Part shown: one piece after another, positions 7,720-16,713 of the stretch
Layout of the letters: each line of letters starts with the position of its first letter
How positions within the stretch are numbered: position 1 is the first letter of the stretch
Source of the DNA: Mycobacterium sp. 141
Lineage (GTDB): Bacteria > Actinomycetota > Actinomycetes > Mycobacteriales > Mycobacteriaceae
NCBI RefSeq assembly: GCF_000382405.1
Contig: NZ_KB908259.1
Coordinates: 124,001 to 188,000 of the forward strand
Reading direction: 5' to 3'
DNA length: 64,000 nucleotides
Position numbers and translations under genes: made by a program
The notes under the pieces: model-generated
Seen by the model: only the letters and a program-made list of their open reading frames with translations
Databases searched by the model: none
Told to the model about the DNA's origin: nothing

Positions 7720-8400
7720 ATGGAGAAGCTCACCCGCAAACAAGGTCGACAGCCCACCGAGCGTGCCGCATTGGAGGAATTCCTCGATGGGCAGTGGTGG
7801 GGAGTGCTGACCATAGGCAGCGTCGAACGACGTGACGGCAGAACGCGGCCCCTGGCGGTGCCGACGCTGTTCGTCCGACATGAGGACCGGATTCTCATGC
7901 ACGGTTCGACTGGCGCCGGTGCGATGGGAGCTGCCGGGACGGTGACGTCTGCAGCCTTCTGCGTGACGGCGATGGATGCGCTCGTGGTCGCACACAGCAC
8001 GTTCGACTCGACGGTGCATTACCGCTCGGCGGTGCTCTACGGTGACCTGCAGGTCGCCCATCGCGAGGAACGAGCCATGCTCTTGGACCGCTTCAGCGAT
8101 CTGCTGCTGCCCGGGCGCACGGCCGAAGTCCGTGGGATGACACCCAAAGAGATCGCCGCCACCAACGTTGTCGCGATGCCCATCACCGATGGCGACTGGG
8201 TGTACAAGGTCAACGACAGTCCGGTCAAAGAGCCCGACGAGGATACCGATGTGTGGGCAGGGACCGTTCCGTTCATCGTCAATTACGGAGCTCCGCACCG
8301 AGCTTCGTGGTCATCGGCCGAATTGCCGGACTCCGTGCGGACGTTGGTTGCGGCGGGACGTGTGTCCGAGCGGAATCACGACCCCTCACTCAACTGCTGA
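7720..8400 (+). CDS. Pyridoxamine 5'-phosphate oxidase-like flavin-binding protein
   Basis: 226 residues from ATG 7720 (MEKLTRKQGRQ). The split-barrel flavin-binding fold is indicated by FLDGQWWGVLTIGS, RPLAVPTLFVRHEDRILMHGS and the later VHYRSAVLYGDLQV strand. It belongs to the broad PPOX/FMN- or F420-binding group related to 5-nitroimidazole-reductase-like proteins, not to the biosynthetic PdxH enzyme. It is divergent from a MocR-type PLP-binding regulator, which suggests regulation by vitamin B6 status. The substrate is unknown. Confidence 0.85.
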   Translation: MEKLTRKQGRQPTERAALEEFLDGQWWGVLTIGSVERRDGRTRPLAVPTLFVRHEDRILMHGSTGAGAMGAAGTVTSAAFCVTAMDALVVAHSTFDSTVHYRSAVLYGDLQVAHREERAMLLDRFSDLLLPGRTAEVRGMTPKEIAATNVVAMPITDGDWVYKVNDSPVKEPDEDTDVWAGTVPFIVNYGAPHRASWSSAELPDSVRTLVAAGRVSERNHDPSLNC

Positions 8401-8499
8401 CATCGTTGCAGTGCGGGATCGGCGCCTGGTAGTCCGATGGGAACATCGCGCTACCACGTGTCGCGACGCTCGCGATGCGCCGAGCCGGGGTAGACCGGC

Positions 8500-8935
8500 G
8501 TGGAACCAACTCACCACTGGGCCGCTACCCGATCAGACCGACCGGCGGTGGTCTTCGTGGACGCGACCGGCGCGTTCGACAACGACACCGAATGCGTCAA
8601 CGGACCCCGCGGGAACGCTGCCGATCACCTCACCAAGGACGTCGTTCCTTTCATGGCGGCGAATTTCGGCGTGAGTGCCGAGCGCACCCATTGGGGCGTC
8701 GCCGGATGGTCGATGGGCGGCACGTGCGGTCGACGTGGCCGTGATGCATTCCGACCTGTTCAGCGCGTTCGTCGACATCGCCGGTGACATCGGCCCCAAC
8801 GCCGGCAACCGGGAGCGCAGCATCGCCACGCTGTTCGGCGGTGACGCCAAACGCGTGGGCCGCGTTCGATCCCACCACTGTCATGGAGAAGCACGGCCGC
8901 TACACCGGCATTCCCATTCTGGCTCAACGTCATTG
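8500..8935 (+). pseudogene. Frameshifted esterase (Ag85-like alpha/beta hydrolase) relic
   Basis: Three reading frames together spell one protein. PAVVFVDATGAFDNDTECV through the nucleophile elbow GVAGWSMGGTC is in one frame. VDVAVMHSDLFSAFVDIAGD and ATLFGGDAK continue in a second frame after a shift near 8728. The AFDPTTVMEKHGRYTGI continuation is readable in a third frame after another shift near 8850. The pattern matches mycobacterial putative esterases related to the antigen 85 fold, of which only a central part is left. There is no start codon or N-terminal membrane region, and the end degenerates before 8940. Confidence 0.7.
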
Positions 8936-8998
8936 ACTCAGCGGTTCGCCTGGTCACGCGACCACCGCCGGAAGGTCTTGCCGGACACGCGCCGTCAA

Positions 8999-9021
8999 TG
9001 ACATCAATAGCATTGATGGCA
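8999..9021. promoter_or_regulatory. Operator-like palindrome
   Basis: TGaCATCAAT-AGC-ATTGATGgCA forms 10-bp arms with one mismatch around a 3-bp centre. Size and symmetry fit a homodimeric repressor site, for example of the TetR family. It sits between the esterase relic and the small exported protein gene (start 9171), so it could belong to either or be left over from a lost gene. Confidence 0.45.
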
Positions 9022-9025
9022 AACA

Positions 9026-9063
9026 GTTTTCGAATCGTTATCCGGTTTCCGAACCGTTATCGC
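9026..9063. repeat. Tandem 19-bp direct repeat upstream of an exported-protein gene
   Basis: Two adjacent 19-bp units, GTTTTCGAATCGTTATCCG and GTTTCCGAACCGTTATCGC, agree at 15 of 19 positions and place two CGTTATC cores 19 bp apart. Head-to-tail half-sites nearly two helical turns apart are typical of OmpR-type response-regulator binding. The repeat lies about 110 bp before the start of the small exported protein. Confidence 0.5.
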
Positions 9064-9170
9064 TTACACAGCTCAACCACACCGTCGGCACAGTGGCGGC
9101 AAAAATCCGGGCCATAGCTTTACTTGGCATCCGGCGAAGAAGCCGTAACACGAAGAAACGGAGCAAAGCT

Positions 9171-9497
9171 ATGAGTTTCAAGCGAACCCTGGGTGTTTCG
9201 GCGCTGGCCGCCGGCATCGGAGTGGCTGGGCTGCTCGGAGTCGGCCTGGGTACGGCAAGCGCAGACCCGGGCTGGGGCTGCGATCGTCCCGGAGCCCCGC
9301 CGTGTGACAACCACCGCGACGACCGTGGACCCGGCCGCGGACCTGCCGGTCCTGTCGACTGGCACAACCGTGGCATCGACCAGGGCCGCTACGATCACCA
9401 ACCGTTCAACTGGAACGGACAGCAGGTGACGCCGATGCAGGCAGGAGACGGCCACGGGTGGGGTTTCTGGTTCCTGAACAACTGGATTCCGATGTAA
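9171..9497 (+). CDS. Small exported protein, mycobacterial conserved hypothetical
   Basis: 108 residues from ATG 9171, with GGAG 8 bases upstream. A Sec signal peptide (residues about 1-33: SFKRTLGVSALAAG onward) ends at the AxA-type site TASADP. The mature part is short and rich in Asp, Arg, Gly, Pro, His and Trp, with DWHNRGIDQGRYDHQPFNWN near its middle and a WGFWFLNNW ending. This composition is typical of a family of small secreted mycobacterial proteins of unknown role. Two cysteines (CDRPGAPPCDN) may form a disulfide. It is followed by a strong hairpin terminator. Confidence 0.85.
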   Translation: MSFKRTLGVSALAAGIGVAGLLGVGLGTASADPGWGCDRPGAPPCDNHRDDRGPGRGPAGPVDWHNRGIDQGRYDHQPFNWNGQQVTPMQAGDGHGWGFWFLNNWIPM

Positions 9498-9515
9498 AGT
9501 CCGCTGAAATCGATT

Positions 9516-9543
9516 GCGGGCCGCCCCTTTTGGGGCGGCCCGC
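9516..9543. terminator. Strong bidirectional hairpin terminator
   Basis: A perfect 12-bp GC-rich stem (GCGGGCCGCCCC and its complement) closes a TTTT loop between two convergent genes ending at 9497 and 9583. There is no U-tract, as is common for mycobacterial terminators. Confidence 0.85.
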
Positions 9544-9582
9544 CTGGCGTCCCAGGGCCGTGACCGGTCCGGAAAGTTGGAG

Positions 9583-9978
9583 CTACCTGGCGTTGCCGCG
9601 CTCGTCGGTCGGGCGCGGCGCGAACGGATTGAACTTCGATAGACCCGGGATGTTCGACAGCATCCGGAAGACATCGTTTCCCGTGGCCACAAGCGCCTCC
9701 AACTGCGGCAGAAGCCGATCCATCGTGCGGAACATCGGGTCGGCCATCGCCAGATAACGCTCGGTGCGATCGATCGTCGTATTCAGCCGTTCAGTCGCAA
9801 CCGCCAGGTTCTCGATCAGATCGGGTAACTGCGCGGCGAGTTGGGCCGAGGCCGGTGGAATGCGCATGGCGCTGCTTGCGACGGCCTGCGCGGTCTCGAC
9901 CGCCGACTGAGCGGTCTCCACCGCAGCCTGTGCGGCTGATTTGAGGTCACCCGGTTTGGGGAGCTTCGGACTGGTCAT
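9583..9978 (-). CDS. Conserved hypothetical helical protein
   Basis: 131 residues from ATG 9978 (MTSPKLPKPGDLKS). The first half is an Ala/Gln/Val-rich helix with a near repeat AAVETAQSAVETAQAVASSA (about residues 17-36). The middle has an amphipathic region with ENLAVATERLNTTIDRTERY, a likely coiled coil, and the end is Pro-rich (FNPFAPRPTDERG). There is no signal peptide or membrane helix. It looks like the small mycobacterial proteins that associate with membranes or granules through amphipathic helices, but no function was recognised. Confidence 0.75.
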   Translation of the reverse strand: MTSPKLPKPGDLKSAAQAAVETAQSAVETAQAVASSAMRIPPASAQLAAQLPDLIENLAVATERLNTTIDRTERYLAMADPMFRTMDRLLPQLEALVATGNDVFRMLSNIPGLSKFNPFAPRPTDERGNAR

Positions 9979-10177
9979 GTCGGTAACTGTGCCGCACCGC
10001 GACCTCGATGTCAGCAGGTTCGGTCCGGAGTGACCTGGTCGCGCCAGATCCGATGGTGCCCGCACGGGTTAGGCTATCGGCAGCCACAGATCTCTTGAGT
10101 CTGAGCCAGCGGCCAAAGATGCTGCCTGAGAGGTCAATCCGAGCTGCGCAGTGCCACTTCCGGAATGAGGGTGCGAT

Positions 10178-11023
10178 ATGGAGCAGTTCCGCCGCAACGG
10201 CCTGGTTTTTGACGTCATCGACGACGGTCCCGCCGACGGCGCCGTCGTTGTTCTCCTGCACGGATTCCCGCAATCTAATACCAGTTGGACAGCCGTGATG
10301 GCGCGGTTGACCGCACGCGGATACCGCTGCCTGGCGCCGAATCAACGGGGCTACTCCCCCGGCGCACGCCCCCCGCGCCGCCGCGACTACCGAATGGCCG
10401 AATTGGTCGACGACGCGCTGGCCCTCATCGATGCCAGCGGAGCCGATCGCATCCATCTCGTCGGACATGACTGGGGTGCGGCCGTTGGCTGGGGTGTTGC
10501 GACGCGGGAACCGGCGCGATTGGCGTCATTTTCGGCGCTTTCGGTGCCGCATCCGGTGGCATTCCTGAGAGCGATACCGACCAGCCGCCAGGGCCTGGCG
10601 TCCTGGTACATGTACGTCGCCCAACTTCCTTGGCTGCCTGAGCGGCTGCTGCTCGGTCGGGATGGTTCCGGTATCAGGATCACCGATGCTCTGCTCCGCA
10701 GTGGGCAGTCCGCCGGCTACGCGGAACGCGACACCGAAACGATGCTCGAACCCGGCGTGCTGACCGCGGCACTCAACTGGTACCGCGCGATGCTGCTGTC
10801 CGATTCGCGCGAGGTCAAGCACCGGGTGCAGGTGCCGACGATGTACATCTGGAGTGACGGGGATACCGCGATCACCGCCAAACCGGCCCACGACACGGCG
10901 AAATATGTGAAAGGGCCGTACCGATTCGAGACCATTCGGGGAGCCTCGCACTGGCTCCCCGACGAAAAGCCCGACACCGTGGCGGACCTGCTTCTGGAAT
11001 GGTTTGCCGCGCACCCGGTCTGA
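10178..11023 (+). CDS. Alpha/beta hydrolase, epoxide-hydrolase-like
   Basis: 281 residues from ATG 10178. The oxyanion segment VVLLHGFPQSNTSW, the nucleophile elbow VGHDWGAAVGW with an Asp nucleophile, an acid in YIWSDGDTA and the late histidine in GASHWLPDEKPD define an epoxide hydrolase or haloalkane dehalogenase-type alpha/beta hydrolase. The HGFPQ motif favours the epoxide-hydrolase branch. The protein is cytosolic and the substrate unknown. It stands as a single transcription unit facing the NCS1 permease gene, which ends 26 bases away on the other strand. Confidence 0.88.
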   Translation: MEQFRRNGLVFDVIDDGPADGAVVVLLHGFPQSNTSWTAVMARLTARGYRCLAPNQRGYSPGARPPRRRDYRMAELVDDALALIDASGADRIHLVGHDWGAAVGWGVATREPARLASFSALSVPHPVAFLRAIPTSRQGLASWYMYVAQLPWLPERLLLGRDGSGIRITDALLRSGQSAGYAERDTETMLEPGVLTAALNWYRAMLLSDSREVKHRVQVPTMYIWSDGDTAITAKPAHDTAKYVKGPYRFETIRGASHWLPDEKPDTVADLLLEWFAAHPV

Positions 11024-11048
11024 AGTGCGCACCGATCATCTGTCGCGA

Positions 11049-12437
11049 CTACAGCTGCCGACGCTTGACCCGTATCAACCGATAGCCGCCGTAAAGCAGC
11101 AGCGCCACACCGAAATTCACGAAGTACGCGATGTCTGCGCCATGCCATGCCGTCGCCACCGCACCATGGATCAGCGTCGTGTTCATGAACGGCATCGCCA
11201 CCACATACGCAATGACGAAGGTGACCAACGCGGCCACCGCATCGGAACGGTCGGTCTCCTCGACCGATGGATCAAGCGTGTTGCGTCCCTGTATCCGCAC
11301 TACCCAGTCCACCGCGACCACGGCCACGAATGCCGGAATCCAGTAGCTGACCAACAGCAGTACATCGGTGAACCGGCTGGCGGTGTCGGCGGCGTGCAGC
11401 CAAAGGATCAAGAAGAAGGCCAGAGTCGTGACGATGACAGCGGATACGGGGCGCCGCACCCGCACTCCGATGGTCTGCAAGGCCAGAGACCCGCTGTAGT
11501 CGTTCATCACTCCTGAGCCGACGGCGGCGAGCGCGATGATCAACAGCGCCAGGCCGCCGAGCCACCCGCCACCCATCACGGTCCGCACGCCCTCGGCGGT
11601 CTGTTCACCGATCGCCGCGGCGCCCGCGATGCCGATACCCTGAACAAAGATGTAGGCCGACGCGATTCCGGCGAATGTATACCCGAAGACCTGCGTCCGG
11701 GGTGCAGTCGCGGGTAGGTACCGGCTGAAGTCGGCGGCATAGCTGGCCCACGAGATCGCCAAGCTCAACGCAATCGTCACCTCGAAGACGAAGGCACCGA
11801 CGAGTGCCGGACCGTGTACACCGGCAGGGGTGATGACGTCCTGACCACGGACCAACTTGATGGCGAATACCACGAACGTGACGAGCAGGACGATCGTGAG
11901 TACTGCCTGCAATCGGTGGATGAGCTCGTAACCGAAGAATCCAACCACGCCTTGGACGCCGAGCACTATGAGTACCGCGAGCCAGAACGGGATGCCTGTC
12001 AAAACAGCAAGTGCCTCGCCGCCGAACAAACCGACCAGGGCGTCCCAAGCGATCGACGATCCCCACTGCAGCACCCCGGGCACGACCACGAAGCCGCCGA
12101 ACGCCATTCTGGCGTTGGGCAACTGGCCGGCGCCGGTGCGTGGCCCCCACGTCGACAAATAAGCCACCACCAGTGACCCCAACACTGTTCCGATCACCAT
12201 GGCCAGCATTCCCAGCCAGAATCCGAGACCCAGCGCGATGGCAAGTGTCCCGGTGAAGACGCCCGTCATGTTCACCTGGGGCGCGAACCACACGGTGAAC
12301 AACCGGGCCGGACGGCCGTAACGCTGGTCTTGAGCAATCGGTGCGATGCCGTGCGTTTCGACCGCAAGATCGCCGGCACCCGTAGGGCGGCGACCGGTGA
12401 AGGCCGAGGAATTGAGCACGTTGGGTCGAGAAGGCAT
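11049..12437 (-). CDS. NCS1-family purine/cytosine permease (CodB-like)
   Basis: 462 residues with about 12 membrane helices. The N-terminal ETHGIAPIAQDQRYGRPARL followed by FTVWFAPQVNMTG is the typical entry of nucleobase:cation symporter-1 proteins, and GPRTGAGQLPNARMAFG is the conserved early loop. It should import a nucleobase, hydantoin or related compound with Na+ or H+. No cytosine deaminase or hydantoinase lies beside it, so the substrate is open. A TetR-type inverted repeat lies about 50 bp upstream of the start. Confidence 0.9.
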   Translation of the reverse strand: MPSRPNVLNSSAFTGRRPTGAGDLAVETHGIAPIAQDQRYGRPARLFTVWFAPQVNMTGVFTGTLAIALGLGFWLGMLAMVIGTVLGSLVVAYLSTWGPRTGAGQLPNARMAFGGFVVVPGVLQWGSSIAWDALVGLFGGEALAVLTGIPFWLAVLIVLGVQGVVGFFGYELIHRLQAVLTIVLLVTFVVFAIKLVRGQDVITPAGVHGPALVGAFVFEVTIALSLAISWASYAADFSRYLPATAPRTQVFGYTFAGIASAYIFVQGIGIAGAAAIGEQTAEGVRTVMGGGWLGGLALLIIALAAVGSGVMNDYSGSLALQTIGVRVRRPVSAVIVTTLAFFLILWLHAADTASRFTDVLLLVSYWIPAFVAVVAVDWVVRIQGRNTLDPSVEETDRSDAVAALVTFVIAYVVAMPFMNTTLIHGAVATAWHGADIAYFVNFGVALLLYGGYRLIRVKRRQL

Positions 12438-12487
12438 GGCCTATTTGATCATGCTGACCGCCGCCAATTCGGAATCACCTGAAAAGA

Positions 12488-12502
12488 CCGACCAGCGGTC
12501 GG
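12488..12502. promoter_or_regulatory. TetR-type inverted repeat upstream of the NCS1 permease
   Basis: CCGACC-AGC-GGTCGG is a perfect 6-bp inverted repeat with a 3-bp centre, 51 bp before the permease start. The CCGACC/GGTCGG half-sites are the commonest core of actinobacterial TetR operators. No regulator gene lies next to it. The rest of 12438-12712 holds nothing else I can support. Confidence 0.5.
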
Positions 12503-12712
12503 AGTGGCCGTGGGCGCGATCTCGGCCCTTTCAAGGACGCTCGGTTTCGGCGGGGGTGCCGGGCTCGTCGAGACGGAGTGGCGCGCGACGAATGATGAAT
12601 GGGGGCCTGCCGTGGCCACATGCGCCTTGCACTAGCGGATCAGTGAGATAACTGTCTTCAGACGATGGATCCCATTGTAAAAGTTTCTAATCGTTGCGGG
12701 ATCGCTTGTGAA

Positions 12713-12775
12713 CGTCGAGATTGACGTCAGGGCTGTCAAATGTGGAAATTCACAGCCTTGGCGTCAATCTCGACG
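12713..12775. repeat. Long imperfect inverted repeat (24-bp arms, 15-nt loop)
   Basis: The left arm 12713-12736 begins CGTCGAGATTGACG and the right arm 12752-12775 ends CGTCAATCTCGACG; the arms match at 22 of 24 positions. The loop is CAAATGTGGAAATTC. There is no gene immediately upstream on the plus strand that would need such a terminator. The size and the near-perfect, AT-containing stem suggest a mobile palindromic repeat (REP/MITE-like) or a small structured RNA. Confidence 0.7.
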
Positions 12776-12910
12776 GCTGGTGCAATCGAACTTGTTGAGC
12801 GGCTTGATATCTGACCGATCACAGCGTCGCCGGCTCATACCTGTAAGGTCACAGGTCATGGCTTTTCATCCCATGTGCTCGCTCGAGTTTCGCGACGCCG
12901 GTTGCTCGTC

Positions 12911-13744
12911 GTGACCAGTACCCGCCCGTTCACCGATCTGACGACGCTGGAGTCCGTCGGCCACAGCACGTACGCGGCTTCCGTCGATCCGACCTGGACC
13001 ATCGGACCCAAGGTGCACGGCGGCTGCATGATGGCACTGTGCGCGGCTGCAGCGCGCAGAGCACTCGGCGCGGAGACCGACCTGCAGCCGATTGCCGTAA
13101 GCGCCAACTACCTTCACGCACCCGAGCCGGGCAGCGTCACCCTCACCACTGCGGTGCGCAAGAGGGGACGGCAGGTCAGCGTCGTCGATGTCGAGCTGTC
13201 CCAAGGCGATCTGGTGGCGGTCTCCACGGCGGTCACCCTTGGTCATCTGGATATCGCCGAGCCGCGCCACCAGGAGCCGCTGGCTTTGTCCGACATGCCT
13301 GCCGAACCGTCCGCCGACGCTGTGCACGTCACCCCGGCCCACCCCATAGGGCAGATCGTGCATGTCGCACGGGGTTGCGATCTGCGGATCGACCCGTCGG
13401 CGGCGCTGTTCCTGACCGGACAGCAGGGCGAACCGGTCAACCGGATGTGGCTGCGGCCGTTCGCACACGACGAGGCCGACCCTGACGCAGCGCTGCTGTT
13501 CGCGCTGATGGCCGGTGACATCAGCGCGCCGGTGACGATGAACCGGGGCATGACCGGCTGGACACCGACCGTTCAGCTCACCACCTACCTGCGCCGCCGA
13601 CCGGTGCCAGGCTGGATGCGTGTCATGGCGAGCGCGACCGTCATCGGCGCGACCCTGTTCGAGGAGGACCATCTCATCCTCGATGCGACCGGGCAGGTCA
13701 TCGTCCAGAGCCGACAGCTCGCGATGATCCCGAAGGGCACCTAA
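12911..13744 (+). CDS. Acyl-CoA thioesterase-like protein (double hotdog)
   Basis: 277 residues from GTG 12911. The N-terminal half has the hotdog pattern DPTWTIGPKVHGGCMMALCA, in which the helix after the glycine lines the active site, and LQPIAVSANYLHAPEPGSV. A second, weaker hotdog covers the C-terminal half (NRMWLRPF onward). This is the TesB-related thioesterase group common in mycobacteria, probably hydrolysing acyl-CoA in lipid turnover. The stop overlaps the stop of the convergent MBL gene by 4 bp (CTAA). Substrate chain length cannot be read. Confidence 0.8.
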   Translation: MTSTRPFTDLTTLESVGHSTYAASVDPTWTIGPKVHGGCMMALCAAAARRALGAETDLQPIAVSANYLHAPEPGSVTLTTAVRKRGRQVSVVDVELSQGDLVAVSTAVTLGHLDIAEPRHQEPLALSDMPAEPSADAVHVTPAHPIGQIVHVARGCDLRIDPSAALFLTGQQGEPVNRMWLRPFAHDEADPDAALLFALMAGDISAPVTMNRGMTGWTPTVQLTTYLRRRPVPGWMRVMASATVIGATLFEEDHLILDATGQVIVQSRQLAMIPKGT

Positions 13745-14445
13745 CGCCGGGGCGTGGGCGCTCTTGCCCGCAGCCACTGCTGTTGTTGCCGAACGAAATG
13801 CGCGTCGACGACGGCGCCGTGGCCCGGCACCAACAGTGCGTCGGGGCCCGCAGCGGACAGCATCACATCCAACGTCGACGGCCATGCCGTGACGTCCGAG
13901 TGCTCATCGATCACCGGATCACCGGGTTCCTCGACGAGATCCCCGCAGAACACCACGGTGCGTTCACCCGGAACGACGACGATGAGATCGTGGTCGGTGT
14001 GCCCGCACCCGGGGTGCGTCACCGTGACCGAACGGCCAAGATCCAGTGTCGCATCGCGGGTCCGGTGCGGCGATACACGCAAGGCACGGATCGCCCGATC
14101 CACCTCGGCCGGATCAGCGCCATGGCTGATCGCGTCGGCGCGCAGGTCGTCTCGCCCGACCGCAAGGGTTTCGGTGACCTCCGGCGCGCAATGAATCCGT
14201 GCCGCGGGAAACCCGGCGACACCCAGTACATGGTCGAAATGATTGTGGGTCAGCACGATATCGCCAACCGGCTGACCGGTCAGGACGTGAACGTCCGCGT
14301 CGACCGCCTGCGCCTCGGCCAGAGTCGTTCCAGAGTCGACCAGCAGTGCGCCGCGGTCCCCCGATACGAGGCCGACAGTCACATCCAGGAACGGGAGCCG
14401 GACCCGCCACACGCCCTCCGCCAACAGCTCCCAGTCGAAGTTCAT
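13741..14445 (-). CDS. Metallo-beta-lactamase-fold hydrolase
   Basis: 234 residues from ATG 14445. The zinc motif THNHFDH (the HxHxDH signature), the later [24 protein letters not shown] and the terminal VPGHGAVVD supply the usual two-metal ligand set of the MBL fold. It is cytosolic. Its start overlaps the end of the xylulokinase-like gene by 4 bp, so the two genes form an operon and the hydrolase may act on a metabolite of the same pathway. The exact substrate is unknown; glyoxalase-II-like or lactonase activity is possible. Confidence 0.85.
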   Translation of the reverse strand: MNFDWELLAEGVWRVRLPFLDVTVGLVSGDRGALLVDSGTTLAEAQAVDADVHVLTGQPVGDIVLTHNHFDHVLGVAGFPAARIHCAPEVTETLAVGRDDLRADAISHGADPAEVDRAIRALRVSPHRTRDATLDLGRSVTVTHPGCGHTDHDLIVVVPGERTVVFCGDLVEEPGDPVIDEHSDVTAWPSTLDVMLSAAGPDALLVPGHGAVVDAHFVRQQQQWLRARAPTPRR

Positions 14446-15839
14446 TGACCGAGCGTCAGCGGCTGGGCGGCGCAATACTGCTCGAACACCTGCGGAGTCG
14501 GCGGCGCCGTGTACGGAGTAATGGGGCCCAGGCTCCACGCCGGCGGCGCATCCTGCTTGTTCAACGCCCACGCCGCCTGCCGGGCGGCACCGAGCGCAAC
14601 ATACTCGGCAGGCGGTGGGACGTGCACGGGTCGACCCCAGATGGCCGGGGCGATCCGCCGCACCGCTTCCGAACGGGCGCCGCCACCGACGAGGATGATC
14701 CGGTCGACGTCGACGCCGTAACTGACGATCTTGTCGATGCAATATGCCATCGACGCCAACAATCCCTCCACGCCTGCGCGGGCGACGTTGGCGGAGTTGA
14801 AGTTTCGCGCTGTCACGCCGTGGAGCGCACCGCGGGCCTGCGGAAGGTTGGGCGACCGTTCCCCTTCGAGGTAGGGCACCAGGGTCAGGCCGTCTGATCC
14901 GGGCGGTGCCGACAGGGCCAACTGGTCGAAGTCGTCGTAGCTCACCCGCAGCATGGCGGCGGTGGCGGCCAGTACAGGTGCTCCGTTGAGCGTGCAGACC
15001 AGCGGCAATTGCCTGCCCGTGGCGTCGGCGAAGCCGGCCACGATACCGTCGGGATCATGTGGTGCAGCATCGCCGACGGCGCTGACCACACCCGATGTGC
15101 CGAGCGAGACAACACAATCCCCCGGTCCTGCGCCCAGCCCCAGCGCGGCGGCGGCATTGTCGCCGGCGCCGGGAGCCAGTAACACCCCACTGGGCAGCAT
15201 CCCGGCAGTCTCGGCCGGGGCGAGCACAACAGGTAGTTCGGGCCGTCGCCCGCGCATCGCCAACTCCAGCAGATCCACGCGGTAGCTGTCGGTCTCTGCC
15301 GAGAAGTAGCCGGTGCCGCTGGCGTCGCTGCGGTCGGTGCGCAAGTCGGCGATGTTGGTCGAGCCACTCAAGCGCCAGGTGAGCCAATCGTGCGGCAGGC
15401 ACACAGCGGCCGTGGCGTCGGCGTGCATCGGCTCATTGTCGACCAACCACCGCAATTTGCTCACAGTGATCGCCGCGACAGGCACCACACCCACGCGGTT
15501 CGCCCATTCCGCAGATCCACCCAGCTCGTCGACAAGTTGGGCTGCACTGGTGGATGAACGGGTGTCATTCCACAGCAAGGCATCTCGCACCACTGCACCG
15601 GACTGGTCCAGGCACACCATGCCGTGCTGCTGCGAGCCCACGGCTACTGCCTCGACATCGTCGAGTCCGCCCGCCGCGGCGATCGTCGTCTGCAGAGCTG
15701 CCCACCAGCGCTGGGGGTCTATCTCGGTTCCGCCGGGGTGCGGGGTGGATGCCGATCGCAACACCGCGCCGCTCTCCGCGTCGCAGACCACGATCTTGCA
15801 CGATTGGGTGGATGAATCGATGCCGGCAACAACAGCCAC
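14442..15839 (-). CDS. xylB: Xylulokinase (FGGY carbohydrate kinase)
   Basis: 465 residues from GTG 15839 ([15 protein letters not shown]), with the long upstream frame rejected because the family begins at this point. FGGY landmarks are the N-terminal GIDSSTQS phosphate-binding strand, [43 protein letters not shown] and [14 protein letters not shown]. The QQHGMV and [10 protein letters not shown] motifs favour D-xylulose. It would make xylulose 5-phosphate for the pentose phosphate pathway. No xylose isomerase or transporter is nearby, so another ketose or polyol substrate remains possible. The downstream MBL gene overlaps by 4 bp. Confidence 0.87.
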   Translation of the reverse strand: MAVVAGIDSSTQSCKIVVCDAESGAVLRSASTPHPGGTEIDPQRWWAALQTTIAAAGGLDDVEAVAVGSQQHGMVCLDQSGAVVRDALLWNDTRSSTSAAQLVDELGGSAEWANRVGVVPVAAITVSKLRWLVDNEPMHADATAAVCLPHDWLTWRLSGSTNIADLRTDRSDASGTGYFSAETDSYRVDLLELAMRGRRPELPVVLAPAETAGMLPSGVLLAPGAGDNAAAALGLGAGPGDCVVSLGTSGVVSAVGDAAPHDPDGIVAGFADATGRQLPLVCTLNGAPVLAATAAMLRVSYDDFDQLALSAPPGSDGLTLVPYLEGERSPNLPQARGALHGVTARNFNSANVARAGVEGLLASMAYCIDKIVSYGVDVDRIILVGGGARSEAVRRIAPAIWGRPVHVPPPAEYVALGAARQAAWALNKQDAPPAWSLGPITPYTAPPTPQVFEQYCAAQPLTLGQ

Positions 15840-15962
15840 GCCCGCGAAGCTACACCGATGAGGCGGTTTCTGGTCCGCGCTTCGGCACTGTTTCCAGACC
15901 CGCCGACCGACCGCTTTTGCGCGGTAGGTTTGCGTCACCGCCGCTGCGGAAACACCTAGGGC

Positions 15963-16712
15963 ATGCTGATCAGACGAATTGCCCGGCCCATGCTGGCGAC
16001 CACCTTCATCGCCCGCGGCGTCGATGCGCTGCGGAGCCCCAAACCTGCCGCGGACGCCGCCCGGCCCGTGGTAGGAGCCGTGCGCAAACTGCCGGCTCCT
16101 GTCATACCGAATTCGATGCCCAACGCCGAGACCGTGGCCCAAGTCAATGCCGCGGTGCAGATCGGCGGAGGTCTGTTGCTCGCGACCGGCAGAATGCCCC
16201 GGCTCGCCTCGGGATTACTCGCGCTCAGTGTGGTCCCGGGCGGTCTCGGCGCGCACGCGTTCTGGTCCGAGTCCGATCCTCAAAGGCAGGCTGAGCAGCG
16301 GCGCGCGTTTCTTGCCGACATCGGCCTCATCGGTGGGCTGATTATCGCCGCAGCGGACACCGCTGGCAAACCTTCGCTAGCATGGCGCGGCCGAAGGGCT
16401 GCCCGTGCCGCCTCCGCCACGGTTGCCGCAGCATTGCCGCTCGGAGAATCGGCCGGAGAATCATTGGCCGACAGCGCCATCGCCGAGAAGATCGGTCACG
16501 GCCTACAAGCCGGCGCCGAACGTGGTCGAGAAGTTGCCGAAGCGGCCCGTGAGCGTGCGGTCGATCTGGCCCAGGTGGCCCGCGAGCACGGTCCCGAGCT
16601 TGCTCAGGCGGCCGGCGAGCGGGCAGCCACGGTAGCCGACCTCGCCCGTGAACGTGGTGCGGAGCTGGGCGAGAAGGTCCGGACCCAGCTGAACGAGCGC
16701 CGCGGACGGTAA
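15963..16712 (+). CDS. DoxX-family membrane protein with C-terminal coiled coil
   Basis: 249 residues from ATG 15963. The N-terminal 140 residues form a four-helix DoxX domain ([52 protein letters not shown]). The C-terminal 100 residues are a charged Ala/Glu/Arg-rich helical extension built from repeats such as [17 protein letters not shown] and [16 protein letters not shown]. DoxX proteins are tied to redox or thiol homeostasis in mycobacteria. The tail is cytosolic by prediction and may mediate oligomerisation. The RDD gene starts immediately after it, suggesting one transcript. Confidence 0.85.
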   Translation: MLIRRIARPMLATTFIARGVDALRSPKPAADAARPVVGAVRKLPAPVIPNSMPNAETVAQVNAAVQIGGGLLLATGRMPRLASGLLALSVVPGGLGAHAFWSESDPQRQAEQRRAFLADIGLIGGLIIAAADTAGKPSLAWRGRRAARAASATVAAALPLGESAGESLADSAIAEKIGHGLQAGAERGREVAEAARERAVDLAQVAREHGPELAQAAGERAATVADLARERGAELGEKVRTQLNERRGR

Positions 16713-16713
16713 C

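Noticed and set aside
11605..12291. 228-residue minus-strand frame inside the NCS1 permease gene
   Set aside because: It is in another frame of a clear membrane transporter gene; it is Arg-rich and has no hydrophobic pattern.
15554..16294. 246-residue plus-strand frame between xylB and the DoxX gene
   Set aside because: It is the antisense of the xylulokinase N-terminus continuing out of frame into the DoxX gene; Arg-rich with no motif.
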